Shown: positions 34,308 to 42,258 of the stretch, one piece after another
How positions within the stretch are numbered: the first letter of the stretch is position 1
How the letters are laid out: the number at the start of each line of letters is the position of its first letter
DNA from: GCA-2731375 sp047518225
GTDB lineage: Bacteria; Pseudomonadota; Alphaproteobacteria; GCA-2731375
Direction of reading: 5' to 3'
Assembly (NCBI GenBank): GCA_047518225.1
Contig: JAKZRK010000088.1
Span: 1-49,813 of the forward strand
DNA length: 49,813 nucleotides
Position numbers and translations under genes: made by a program
Notes under the pieces: generated by a model
The model's input: the letters and a program-made list of their open reading frames with translations, nothing else
What the model was told of the DNA's origin: nothing
The model's database searches: none

Positions 34308-35354
34308 CTATGGGCCGGAACGGGGCCGGGCGGCGTTGGCAATTCGGATCAGGGCCCGGCCGCAAATTGCATCGGCGGGAAGACCGGTGGTTTTACAATC
34401 CAATTCGGCCTGGGTCAGAATGTTCAGGGCCTGGGCCAGACGCCGCGGGCGCCAATCCTGCAATTGCCTTTGCATCCGCGGTTGATGCTTGAAAAAAATG
34501 GGCGGCCGATGGGATTTGATCAATTGGCCGATATCACCGCCCTCGGCCGCTTTCAGGGAGAGCAAATGTAATCGTTGCAAGTGACGGATCACGGCGCGCA
34601 AAATGGCGATGGGCGATTCCCCGGCGACCCGGCATTTCATCAGGGCCCGGTCCAGGCCCGCCTGGTCGCCGCTCGCCGTTGCCAGGGCGACGTCATCCCG
34701 GGCCATGGGGGCGCCATCCCCCACATTGGCCTCGGCATCGTCCAAGCTGACCGCGCCGCCGTTCCGCCCCTTGTATAATGCCAGTTTTTCTAGTTCCGAC
34801 CGGGTGATCTGGCGATCCGTGCCCAAATTATCGCTCAAATAGGCCATGGCCGAAGGTTCGACTTGCAAGCCGTGCCGGCCCATGATCTCGGCGGTCAAGG
34901 CCTCCAACGAACGGCCGTCATCCAGATAACAGGGGACCGCCGCGGCGCGATCGCTTGTTTCGAATAGTTTTCGCAGACTATCCCGCGGCGCCAACGTCCC
35001 CGCCTCAACCAGCAGTAAGCTGTCCGAGGCGGAAATAGCCGGGTCATTCAAAACCGCTTGGATGGCGGCGCTATTGCCGTTCCCGGCCCCGCCCAGGCGA
35101 ACCAGGCGCCGCCCCCCGGTCAAGGACAACGCGGCCATTTCATCGAACAGCCGCGTTGGCTCCTCCTTCAGCATGGCGGCGTTCACCTCGGCCACACGAA
35201 ACGGATCGTTGGGATCGTCCACCACGGTGGCAGCCAGGCGGGCCGCGCGCTCGCGCACCAGGCCATTATCCTCACCGTACAGCAAGACGGCCACAATTCC
35301 GGCCTGGGGCGCATCCAAAAACGCTTCGATGGCGCGGTTAGCGACTTTCACCAT
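34308..35354 (-). CDS. holA: DNA polymerase III delta subunit
   Basis: The delta subunit opens the sliding clamp in the clamp loader. The 348-residue protein shows the family layout: an N-terminal AAA-like domain with VLLYGEDNGLVRERA (about 23-37) and no functional Walker A (as expected), a middle lid domain, and a C-terminal helical collar. YLSDNLGTDRQITRSELEKLALY near 172-194 is the best-conserved segment. It is the last gene of the leftward unit leuS-lptE-holA, an order typical of proteobacteria, with 17 bases between lptE and holA. Confidence 0.92.
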   Translation of the reverse strand: MVKVANRAIEAFLDAPQAGIVAVLLYGEDNGLVRERAARLAATVVDDPNDPFRVAEVNAAMLKEEPTRLFDEMAALSLTGGRRLVRLGGAGNGNSAAIQAVLNDPAISASDSLLLVEAGTLAPRDSLRKLFETSDRAAAVPCYLDDGRSLEALTAEIMGRHGLQVEPSAMAYLSDNLGTDRQITRSELEKLALYKGRNGGAVSLDDAEANVGDGAPMARDDVALATASGDQAGLDRALMKCRVAGESPIAILRAVIRHLQRLHLLSLKAAEGGDIGQLIKSHRPPIFFKHQPRMQRQLQDWRPRRLAQALNILTQAELDCKTTGLPADAICGRALIRIANAARPRSGP

Positions 35355-35371
35355 GGCGCCCGTTCAATCTC

Positions 35372-35929
35372 TCAACCGCGCCGACGGGAAAAATATACCG
35401 CTATGCGGTTTTGAATCCCTTCGGCCACGCTGTGGGCGGCGCGTTTGCGGGCGTCCCTTTCACTGATCAGATTGGCATAGTCCGAGCGCACCACATTATA
35501 GGCCGCAATGGCCCGTGTGGCGCCGTTTAGCAACTCGGCGCCGTTACGGGTGTCGGTTAAACGAAATTTGGCAATCAGGCGCAGATTGTAGCGGGTCGTG
35601 CTATCATCCTGTTGAATTGCCAGACCCTCCCGGCTCTCGTCGAGGGTAACAACCAAGCGGAATACGGGCCGATCCACCATGCCGCGCGGGTGCAGCAGGT
35701 CCAGCAGTTGGTTGCGCACCGATTGTCCGACACGGTCGCCAATCGGGACGACCTCCACATAGGCCATGTCGCTTATGGTATTGCCGCCAACAATTGTCGA
35801 ATTAGCCATAGGATTTACACGCCTACCGTGTAAAGGTTGAAAGCCGCAGCCCGGCAAGAAACCCGCCATGACACCGCATATTAGCGCAACCGCCAAATAC
35901 CGACTGCCGTACAAACTAGACAACAACAT
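35372..35929 (-). CDS. lptE: LPS-assembly lipoprotein LptE
   Basis: LptE plugs the LptD barrel that inserts lipopolysaccharide into the outer membrane. From ATG 35929 it has 185 residues. The signal peptide is hydrophobic with lipobox FLPGC (Cys 28), followed by GFQPLHG, the usual mature start. ATG 35929 lies 14 bases inside the end of leuS. The longer frame to 36049 has an Arg/Trp-rich prefix that would spoil the signal peptide. The protein is the expected partner between leuS and holA. Confidence 0.9.
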   Translation of the reverse strand: MLLSSLYGSRYLAVALICGVMAGFLPGCGFQPLHGRRVNPMANSTIVGGNTISDMAYVEVVPIGDRVGQSVRNQLLDLLHPRGMVDRPVFRLVVTLDESREGLAIQQDDSTTRYNLRLIAKFRLTDTRNGAELLNGATRAIAAYNVVRSDYANLISERDARKRAAHSVAEGIQNRIAVYFSRRRG

Positions 35930-38498
35930 TGACAATACGGTTGGGTACGACGATGACCCGGCGCACCGTCTTATTCGCCACCGCCGCCTTGACCTTGTCC
36001 AATGCCAGGGCCGCCTCCCGCACATCATTCTCGGGCTGGTCGCGCTCAATTTCTAGCGTCGCACGAACTTTCCCGTTCAATTGCACGGCAATGGTGATGA
36101 TGTTTTCCACCAACAGGCGTTGGTCAACCGTGGGCCAAGGCGCGTCCGCCAACAGCCCGCCCCGGCCCAGGGCCTGCCAGGCTTCTTCCGCCAGGTGGGG
36201 CATCATGGGTCCGATCATGACCACCAGGGTTTCAATGGCTTCCCGCTGGGCCCAGCGCTCGCCCGCGGCCCCTTCCCCCGGGCCATCTTCCGCCCTAAAG
36301 GATCCCAGCGCATTGGCCAATTCATATAGCCGGGCCACGGAAACATTGAACTGAAACCGTTCTATGCCATCGGTCACGGCCGCGATGGCCCGATGGGTAA
36401 TACGGCGCAGTGTCAGCGCCCGGTCGCTGAAACGTTCCGGCTCAGCCAGCCCGGCCGCCGGCAAATCGGCGGCGGCTTCCTCAATAATGCGCCAGATTCT
36501 GCCCGTAAAGCGCCAGGCGCCTTCAATACCGCCGTCGGTCCATTCCAAATCCCGCTCCGGCGGGCTATCGGATAGCATGAACCAACGGGCCGTGTCGGCG
36601 CCATAGCGCTCGATGATATCTTCCGGATCAATGACATTCTTGCGGGATTTGGACATTTTTTCGGATCGGCCGGTGGTCACTGCGGCGTTATTGTCAATGC
36701 GGATAACCCGCCCGGCATCATTGCGGGTCACTTCCGCCGGTTCCAGCATGTTGCCATCTTCGTCCCGATAGGTCTCGTGACATACCATTCCTTGGGTAAA
36801 TAGTCCGGCAAATGGCTCGATAACCCCCAAATGGCCGCTCATTTGTATGGCGCGGGTATAAAACCGGGCATAAAGCAGATGCAAAATGGCATGTTCGACG
36901 CCGCCGATGTATTGATCTACCGGCAACCAGTAGTCCACCGCCGCCCGGTCCAGGGGCCGTTCCGCGTGGGGACTGCAAAACCGGGCAAAATACCAGGACG
37001 AATCCACAAAGGTGTCAAAAGTATCCGTTTCCCGCCGGGCCGGTTGGCCGCAGGTGGGACAGTCCGTCGCACCCCAGGTGGGATGGCGGTCCAGGGGGTT
37101 GCCGGGGCGGTCAAAGGTCACGTCATCGGGTAGTGTAACGGGCAGGTCGGCCTCATGCACGGCCACCACGCCACAGTCATCGCAATGGACCACCGGGATG
37201 GGACAACCCCAATAGCGTTGCCGGGACACGCCCCAGTCGCGCAGGCGATACATAATCTCCCGGGCACCGAATTCCCCTTCTTCGGCCCGCCGTGCCACTT
37301 CCCCCTTGGCATCATCAATGCTCATACCATCAAGAAATTCGGAATTCGCCAGCCGCCCAGGCCCCGTATAGGCCTCCCTATCGATGGAAAAATCAGCGGC
37401 TTCGGTTCCCTCAGGGACCACAACGGGCCGTACAGCCAGATTATATTTGCGGGCAAATTCCAAATCCCGCTGATCATGGGCCGGACAGCCGAATATGGCG
37501 CCCGTGCCATAGTCGATCAGAACGAAAGTCGCGATATAAACCGGCAATTCGACATTCGCCAGGAACGGATGCCGGGCCCGCAGGCCGGTATCGAAACCCA
37601 TCTTTTCGGCTGTTTCAACGGCCTCTTCCGAAGTACCCTGGCGCCGGCACTCCGCGACAAAGGCGGCAATTTCAGGGTTGTCCGCCGCCAGCGCGGCGGT
37701 CTGGGGATGATCCGGCGACAGGGCCAGAAAAGAAGCACCAAAAATAGTATCAGGCCGGGTGGTGAATACCTCGATCTCAACGTCCCGATGCTTGACGGCA
37801 AAGCGTAATTTGGCGCCTTCGGAACGGCCGATCCAGTTGGCCTGCATCAAGCGGACTTTGTCGGGCCAACGGTCCAGTTCGCCCAAGGCATCGAGCAACT
37901 CATCCTCGAATGCGGTAATGCGGAAGAACCATTGCGACAACTGCCGTCGTTCCGCCGGCACGCCAGAGCGCCAGCCGCGGCCATCGATCACTTGTTCGTT
38001 GGCCAGGACCGTATGTTCGGCCGGGTCCCAATTGACCCAGGATTCCCGGCGATAGGCCAGATCGCTCCTTAATAGATCCAGGAACAGTTTTTGCTGATGC
38101 CGATAATAATCCACATCACAAGTGGCGAATTCCCGCGACCAATCCAGGGACAGTCCCATGGCTTGCAATTGGCTGCGCATTTTAGCGATGTTTTCGTAGG
38201 TCCACTTGGCGGGATGGATTTGCTTCTCCAGGGCCGCGTTTTCCGCCGGCAACCCGAAAGCGTCCCAGCCCATGGGATGCAGCACGTTGAAACCACGGGC
38301 CCGTTTAAACCGCGCGACCACATCGCCCATGGCATAATTGCGCACATGACCCATATGAATGCGTCCCGAGGGATAGGGAAACATCTCCAGGACATAGTAT
38401 TTCGGTTTATCGGGGTCTTCCACCGCCCGAAAGGTCATGGCGGCCGTCCAGGCCGCCTGCCATTTCGCCTCGGTGGTTTTGGCATTGTAACGCGCCAT
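35916..38498 (-). CDS. leuS: Leucyl-tRNA synthetase
   Basis: LeuS charges tRNA-Leu. The 860-residue class I enzyme has PYPSGRIHMGHVRNY (HIGH-type motif HMGH at 48-51), the CP1 editing domain with TRPDTIFG near 248 and a conserved Asp in the AHDQRD region, and a zinc-binding segment with CDDC and CPTC. KMSKS lies near 620, and an anticodon-binding C-terminus completes it. ATG 38498 is chosen, about 10 bases after GGGGAGA. A second ATG 9 bases upstream would overlap that site. It heads leuS-lptE-holA, all leftward. Confidence 0.96.
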   Translation of the reverse strand: MARYNAKTTEAKWQAAWTAAMTFRAVEDPDKPKYYVLEMFPYPSGRIHMGHVRNYAMGDVVARFKRARGFNVLHPMGWDAFGLPAENAALEKQIHPAKWTYENIAKMRSQLQAMGLSLDWSREFATCDVDYYRHQQKLFLDLLRSDLAYRRESWVNWDPAEHTVLANEQVIDGRGWRSGVPAERRQLSQWFFRITAFEDELLDALGELDRWPDKVRLMQANWIGRSEGAKLRFAVKHRDVEIEVFTTRPDTIFGASFLALSPDHPQTAALAADNPEIAAFVAECRRQGTSEEAVETAEKMGFDTGLRARHPFLANVELPVYIATFVLIDYGTGAIFGCPAHDQRDLEFARKYNLAVRPVVVPEGTEAADFSIDREAYTGPGRLANSEFLDGMSIDDAKGEVARRAEEGEFGAREIMYRLRDWGVSRQRYWGCPIPVVHCDDCGVVAVHEADLPVTLPDDVTFDRPGNPLDRHPTWGATDCPTCGQPARRETDTFDTFVDSSWYFARFCSPHAERPLDRAAVDYWLPVDQYIGGVEHAILHLLYARFYTRAIQMSGHLGVIEPFAGLFTQGMVCHETYRDEDGNMLEPAEVTRNDAGRVIRIDNNAAVTTGRSEKMSKSRKNVIDPEDIIERYGADTARWFMLSDSPPERDLEWTDGGIEGAWRFTGRIWRIIEEAAADLPAAGLAEPERFSDRALTLRRITHRAIAAVTDGIERFQFNVSVARLYELANALGSFRAEDGPGEGAAGERWAQREAIETLVVMIGPMMPHLAEEAWQALGRGGLLADAPWPTVDQRLLVENIITIAVQLNGKVRATLEIERDQPENDVREAALALDKVKAAVANKTVRRVIVVPNRIVNVVV

Positions 38499-38783
38499 GG
38501 ACTTCATTCTCCCCGGCCGCTCCATGAGCGGAGGACCCAATCGTATGCACTAGCACATTTAATCTTAATGTGCCCGGATTCCTTAAATTAGAGCAATTGA
38601 ACCAATCACTTAAGTCGCATTTGCTAGCCCATTTAATTGAAATTCGCTCTCATGGCGCACCGCCGGGCTATACCGGGCGCATCTATACAAGGTTTTCGCA
38701 AAACCCGGGGAACCCGACAATACGCCACGTGCGCCAGAGATAAATGGGCGAAAACAACGATGGTCCGCGCGGGTTTCTATTCC
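38499..38783. promoter_or_regulatory. Intergenic region upstream of leuS
   Basis: No gene is seen in these 285 bases. Around 38545-38650 the DNA is AT-richer and contains an imperfect hairpin GCACATTTAA/TTAATGTGC at 38553-38573. There is also a near direct repeat CTAGC(A/C)CATTTAAT, at about 38550 and 38625. The leuS promoter is expected here. A terminator for the DUF3576 gene is not evident. Confidence 0.4.
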
Positions 38784-39341
38784 CTATTGCTCCAGGATAT
38801 CCAGCCGCAATTGCCGGGCCCGGACCAAAATGGCGTTCTCCAATTGTATGGCTGTATCGTCCGCGACCGCGGCACTCAACCATTGCCGCGCGTCGTCCTT
38901 GGTTTGTTTAAATACCGCGACTTTGATACCGTCCGCGCGCAGACGCCGGTCGACAATATAAATTGTCATCTTGAACCGTTCATCCGGACTATCAGGCGGG
39001 CTGTACCAATCCGTAATGATGACGCCGCCAAACGGATCGGCTGAATTTAGCGGAATGAAAGACAGCGTATCCAGAGAGGCCCGCCACAGAAAACTGTTGA
39101 TGCCAATGCCGCCGCCGCCGCCGCCCGTATCGGGTATTTTACTGCCGAAAATATTATCCAATCCACCCGATCCAAACACCGTCTCCCGTTCGCCACTCGG
39201 GCTGGCTTCAGCGGAACGGCCCGTTCTACTCGGATAATTTTGCTCTGGATCGGCAAGGCCACAGGCCCCCAACAGCAGCGCCGCCACCATATAGACACCT
39301 ACACGATGCCAGATCCGTCCGAGATGTGGCGCCAAGGTCAT
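38784..39341 (-). CDS. DUF3576 lipoprotein
   Basis: A 185-residue secreted lipoprotein. From ATG 39341 the N-terminus has a basic stretch, a hydrophobic core and the lipobox LLLGAC near residue 27. A Ser/Glu/Gly-rich linker with a run of six glycines leads to the folded domain (about 75-185) containing NSFLWRASLDTLSFIPL and GGVIITDWYSPP, the pattern of DUF3576. The family is confined largely to alphaproteobacteria and is of unknown function. The next gene downstream is leuS, also leftward and 285 bases away. Confidence 0.85.
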   Translation of the reverse strand: MTLAPHLGRIWHRVGVYMVAALLLGACGLADPEQNYPSRTGRSAEASPSGERETVFGSGGLDNIFGSKIPDTGGGGGGIGINSFLWRASLDTLSFIPLNSADPFGGVIITDWYSPPDSPDERFKMTIYIVDRRLRADGIKVAVFKQTKDDARQWLSAAVADDTAIQLENAILVRARQLRLDILEQ

Positions 39342-39435
39342 AGAAAACCACTCCAAATTCAAGCAACTGTATCCTGTTATATACACTGTCGCCGGCCGGT
39401 GCGGAATAAGAACCCGAAAAATGTTTATTTGGGGA

Positions 39436-40335
39436 TTAGTTATGCCCCTCGGCGTGGGGGCGCAATAGGCGGTTGATCTCCAATCCGGCTTCCCGAATTG
39501 TGCCCTTGTGGGCCATGGGCGCCTCGCCGCCTGCGGTCAGGCCCAATCGGTGCTCCTGCGCCAGCGTGATCTTGGGCATGCCATTGACGTTGCTCAATAG
39601 TGTGTGAAAGGCGGCCGGGCTTAATTCAGGTGCTGTCCGGCCGGCCGCTAGGACCGCCGATCGCGGTACCGTGGTGCCGTTCGGCGCCAGGTTTAGAGCG
39701 AACCCGAAGGGCACGCTGGCCTGGGCTTCCGAATGGGCCGGTGGCGCGGCCGCGGCCGTGGCGATCGAGGCTTCATTGGCTTGGCCCCATGGCGCCGGGT
39801 CGGAAACAAGGCCGGCCATTTGCCTATTGTCATGGGCCGGGCCGGCGCCTGCGACCAGCACGCCGTCGTCCCCATCCCCGTCACCGGAAAACAGGGCCAC
39901 GACGTTGCCGCCGATGTCCTTGCCGGTTGCTTCCGCCACGACTGTATTGGTCAGGGCACTTAAGAAACCCAGGGGACCGCCGTACAAAGTGCCGCCGGCC
40001 AAGCGGGCGCCGGCGGAAATCTCATCACCACTCACGGCGCGGTAGATTTCGCCAATCAGCGGAATATGATGCAATGGGTTCAACACATCAAGGAAGTCCG
40101 TGAAGGTTATGCCATCTTCACTGAAGAAATCACGGCCCGCCGCCCCTTGCTCGGGCGGTCCGGCCGAACCGCCATCTATGATACCATTGCCGCCGTTGAC
40201 CAGCGCATTGGTTCCGGGCTCCATGTCTTCCCGGCCCGGCATATAATAGTCGGGCACGGTAACAAAACGGGCGGGCGGTATGGTGGACATGGTCATACTA
40301 AAGATTTTGCAAGAAACACGCCAACTTTCAGCCAT
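39436..40335 (-). CDS. Unrecognised protein with a DVLNPLHHIPLIGEIYR-type segment
   Basis: The protein has about 299 residues and no assigned function. The striking part is near 80-130, reading FTDFLDVLNPLHHIPLIGEIYRA, then an Ala/Gly-rich GGTLYGGPLGFLSAL. I have seen comparable segments in proteins from Rhodospirillales, but I know no named domain. The middle is acidic and Gly-rich (GDGDGDDG), and the C-terminal third is Ala/Pro-rich. There is no signal peptide. The start is uncertain (ATGs at 40335, 40296 and 40290, none with a strong ribosome site). It lies between the DUF3576 lipoprotein and repeat element B. Confidence 0.7.
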   Translation of the reverse strand: MAESWRVSCKIFSMTMSTIPPARFVTVPDYYMPGREDMEPGTNALVNGGNGIIDGGSAGPPEQGAAGRDFFSEDGITFTDFLDVLNPLHHIPLIGEIYRAVSGDEISAGARLAGGTLYGGPLGFLSALTNTVVAEATGKDIGGNVVALFSGDGDGDDGVLVAGAGPAHDNRQMAGLVSDPAPWGQANEASIATAAAAPPAHSEAQASVPFGFALNLAPNGTTVPRSAVLAAGRTAPELSPAAFHTLLSNVNGMPKITLAQEHRLGLTAGGEAPMAHKGTIREAGLEINRLLRPHAEGHN

Positions 40336-40422
40336 ATCTTTTCAAACACTTAGCGCGGAGCCGCCACCGGGATGGGTAAATGCTACCGGGCTGGCGCGGC
40401 GGCGGCGGGCAAAATCGGCTGA
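40336..40422. promoter_or_regulatory. Short gap between the unknown gene and repeat element B
   Basis: These 87 bases carry the upstream region of the leftward unknown gene. Nothing else is recognisable. Confidence 0.3.
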
Positions 40423-40687
40423 CTAGAGCGGTTCCGGGCTATTCTGACCCATTTGACCGCCCACCAAGGCCCCGTGGGTAGGCGCGGTTCGCAGGTCGAT
40501 GTGGTACATCGTCCAAGAACCGTAACGCCGCCACGGAGCCTTGGTGTGCGGCCTTCGGTGGCGACCCAAAGCCATTCGGATGCGTTGCGCTGCTTGCCCG
40601 ATATACCATATCGCGCTGCGCGACGCGCCTACCCGAATGGCTTATGGACGCCATCAAATGGGTCAGAATATCCCGGAACCTCTCTAG
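40423..40687. repeat. Palindromic element B: 34-bp inverted ends enclosing two hairpins
   Basis: Inverted ends at 40423-40456 and 40654-40687 match in 32 of 34 positions and begin CTAGAG with TA at each tip. Inside are two hairpins. The first runs from about 40459 to 40555, with CACCAAGGC pairing with GCCTTGGTG. The second has arms AAGCCATTCGG (40569-40579) and CCGAATGGCTT (40633-40643), an exact match. Each holds a GGGTAGGCGCG box and a GATRTGGTAYATCG stem, as in element A at 9151-9413. Architecture and size match element A, while the outer arms differ. It lies in non-coding DNA. Confidence 0.8.
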
Positions 40688-40915
40688 ATCGCAGCCCGCC
40701 GCGATGGCGCGGGCGTTCAGCCTCGGCGTTCCTGAAGCCGGTACAACAAGACAAAAGCCCGCTTATTCGACAGCTTCTGGGTAAAGAAAACTTGCTTCCC
40801 AATTGGCAAACCGCTATGGCGATGGCGTGGCCAAAATTCGCCGGTTCACGCGGACCGGCATGGACGGGTGGTTGACAGCCGGTCCACCACCCGCGCCGTT
40901 GGAGGGGCAGGGCAT
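40688..40915. other. Intergenic region before the glycosyltransferase gene
   Basis: No gene is supported. A 140-codon frame covering 40453-40875 runs through element B and is a by-product of its composition. A promoter for the following gene is expected. The ribosome site GGAGGGG is at 40901-40907. Confidence 0.4.
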
Positions 40916-42121
40916 TTGGCGAAGTCGTTACCCGTATTCACCAGCCTGGCGGATTTCGAGTTTCAAACCCCCAACAGCACTGCCCTGCCGCCGCAACAAG
41001 GCCGCAGGGACGTCACCTATGTTACCGCGTCGGGTAATTTTCATCGTCAGATCGTGCGCGGCCAAACGGGGATGATGCGGGAACTGGGAAACGCCAAAGG
41101 ACGGCCTTTGAAGGTCGAGCGGTGGCGGCGGTATTCCTACCGCAGGCGGTCGGTGCTGTTCCTGTTGCCCCCCCCCGCCATCGGCGAACATGTGGCCATC
41201 CGCCTGTTTCTCGAGGCCTTCATGGCGCAGGCGCGGCCGCAAGAGGTTGCCCTGTTGGGCAGCGACTCGGCCTCGGATGTCTATGCCGGGTTCCCCGGGC
41301 TGGCGGTTTATCCTGCCTGGATCGCCCATGATGAATTCAAACGCTTTCATGCCATCATCGACCTGAATGATGTGCCCGCCCGCCGGGAGATCGAGTTCTG
41401 GCCGGTCGACATGGAAGCCGCGCTCTATGAATTATTTGGCCTATCGGCGCCGGGCAAGACGATGGTGGCCGCCGTGCCGGCCAGCGACGGTCCCCCACGC
41501 ATCGGCATTCTGCCCTTGGCATCCTCGCCCATCCGCACCTTGCCCGCCGGCCTCATTCTGGGCCTGCACAGTCTCTTGCGCAGGGAGGGCATGGAGGTGC
41601 GGATTGTCCTGAACCGGCAGCAGAACCAGTCGAAATGGCTGCGGTCGGCATTGGACGCGGCCGTCCCGGATCTTCACTATGTCGAAGATACCCGCTCGGT
41701 CGCCGACTTGCTGGCGCTGATGCGGCAATTTGACTATGCAATATTCGCCGACTCCGGGCCGGCACATTTGTCCAAGTTGGAACAGCGGCCGGGTGCGGCG
41801 ATCTTCACCTCCGCGCCGTCAGAATTGCTGCTGGGCCGGCACCGCAATCTGCATCCGGTCCAGGTGCAATTCCGCGGCGACTATTGCGAAGCACCCTGCG
41901 GCCTGGCGAAATTGCGCCAGACGGCGGACGGCCGGGTCGGCTGCATGGCGTCGCTGGCGGTTGGGCGGGAAAGTCTGCCCTCGACGGTCAGCGGACCTGA
42001 CGAGAGCCTGGTCCGGCGGCTTCTGTTGGAGACGCCGGTACCTTGCGTGGCCGCCGCCGCCATGGCGGCCGACCGCATCGCGGCGGAGATCCACGCGGAC
42101 CTGCTGCGCCGGTGGCGTTAG
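40916..42121 (+). CDS. Glycosyltransferase family 9-like protein
   Basis: A 401-residue protein with the C-terminal half of a GT-B heptosyltransferase (GT9). The donor-site segment FADSGPAHLSKLEQRPGAAIF is near 280-300, and a Cys-rich stretch EAPCGLAKLR...GCMASL follows near 324-345. The N-terminal half has an SVLFLLPPPAIGEHVAIRLFL strand. It likely transfers a sugar to a surface glycan, though donor and acceptor are unknown. A TTG start at 40916 is proposed because GGAGGGG lies 8 bases before it. The frame also has a GTG at 40868. The stop codon TAG coincides with the beginning of repeat element C. Confidence 0.75.
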   Translation: MAKSLPVFTSLADFEFQTPNSTALPPQQGRRDVTYVTASGNFHRQIVRGQTGMMRELGNAKGRPLKVERWRRYSYRRRSVLFLLPPPAIGEHVAIRLFLEAFMAQARPQEVALLGSDSASDVYAGFPGLAVYPAWIAHDEFKRFHAIIDLNDVPARREIEFWPVDMEAALYELFGLSAPGKTMVAAVPASDGPPRIGILPLASSPIRTLPAGLILGLHSLLRREGMEVRIVLNRQQNQSKWLRSALDAAVPDLHYVEDTRSVADLLALMRQFDYAIFADSGPAHLSKLEQRPGAAIFTSAPSELLLGRHRNLHPVQVQFRGDYCEAPCGLAKLRQTADGRVGCMASLAVGRESLPSTVSGPDESLVRRLLLETPVPCVAAAAMAADRIAAEIHADLLRRWR

Positions 42122-42189
42122 AGCGGTTCCGGGTTATTCTGGATCCTTTGACCGCTCACCAAGATCCAGAATAACCCGGAACTGCGGTA
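42119..42189. repeat. Palindromic element C: compact hairpin related to element B
   Basis: A perfect 20-bp inverted repeat (42126-42145 and 42163-42182, GTTCCGGGTTATTCTGGATC) has a 17-base loop that reads CTTTGACCGCTCACCAA. The flanks TTAGAGCG and CGGTAA extend the symmetry loosely to TA at both tips. The left 46 bases match the left end of element B (40427-40472) at most positions, including the loop sequence, so it is a shortened member of the same family without the inner hairpins. It provides the stop codon of the glycosyltransferase gene and may also act as its terminator, although no T-run follows. Confidence 0.75.
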
Positions 42190-42199
42190 AACTTCAGGC

Positions 42200-42234
42200 A
42201 AAAAAAGAACGTGGGGCCAAAAGGCCCCACGTTC
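42200..42234 (-). terminator. Rho-independent terminator of the porin gene
   Basis: Read on the minus strand, a perfect 12-bp stem GAACGTGGGGCC (42207-42218 with 42223-42234) and a 4-base loop is followed by a run of seven T, as expected for a strong intrinsic terminator. It lies 25 bases after the porin stop. Confidence 0.9.
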
Positions 42235-42258
42235 CCATACGAGATGTCTGTTGCTTGA

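Noticed and set aside
40453..40875. 140-codon frame over repeat element B
   Set aside because: Runs through inverted repeats, no ribosome site, no family resemblance.
42126..42182. Element C as a plain intrinsic terminator
   Set aside because: The stem is strong but no T-run follows on either strand, and the sequence matches element B, so it is called a repeat first.
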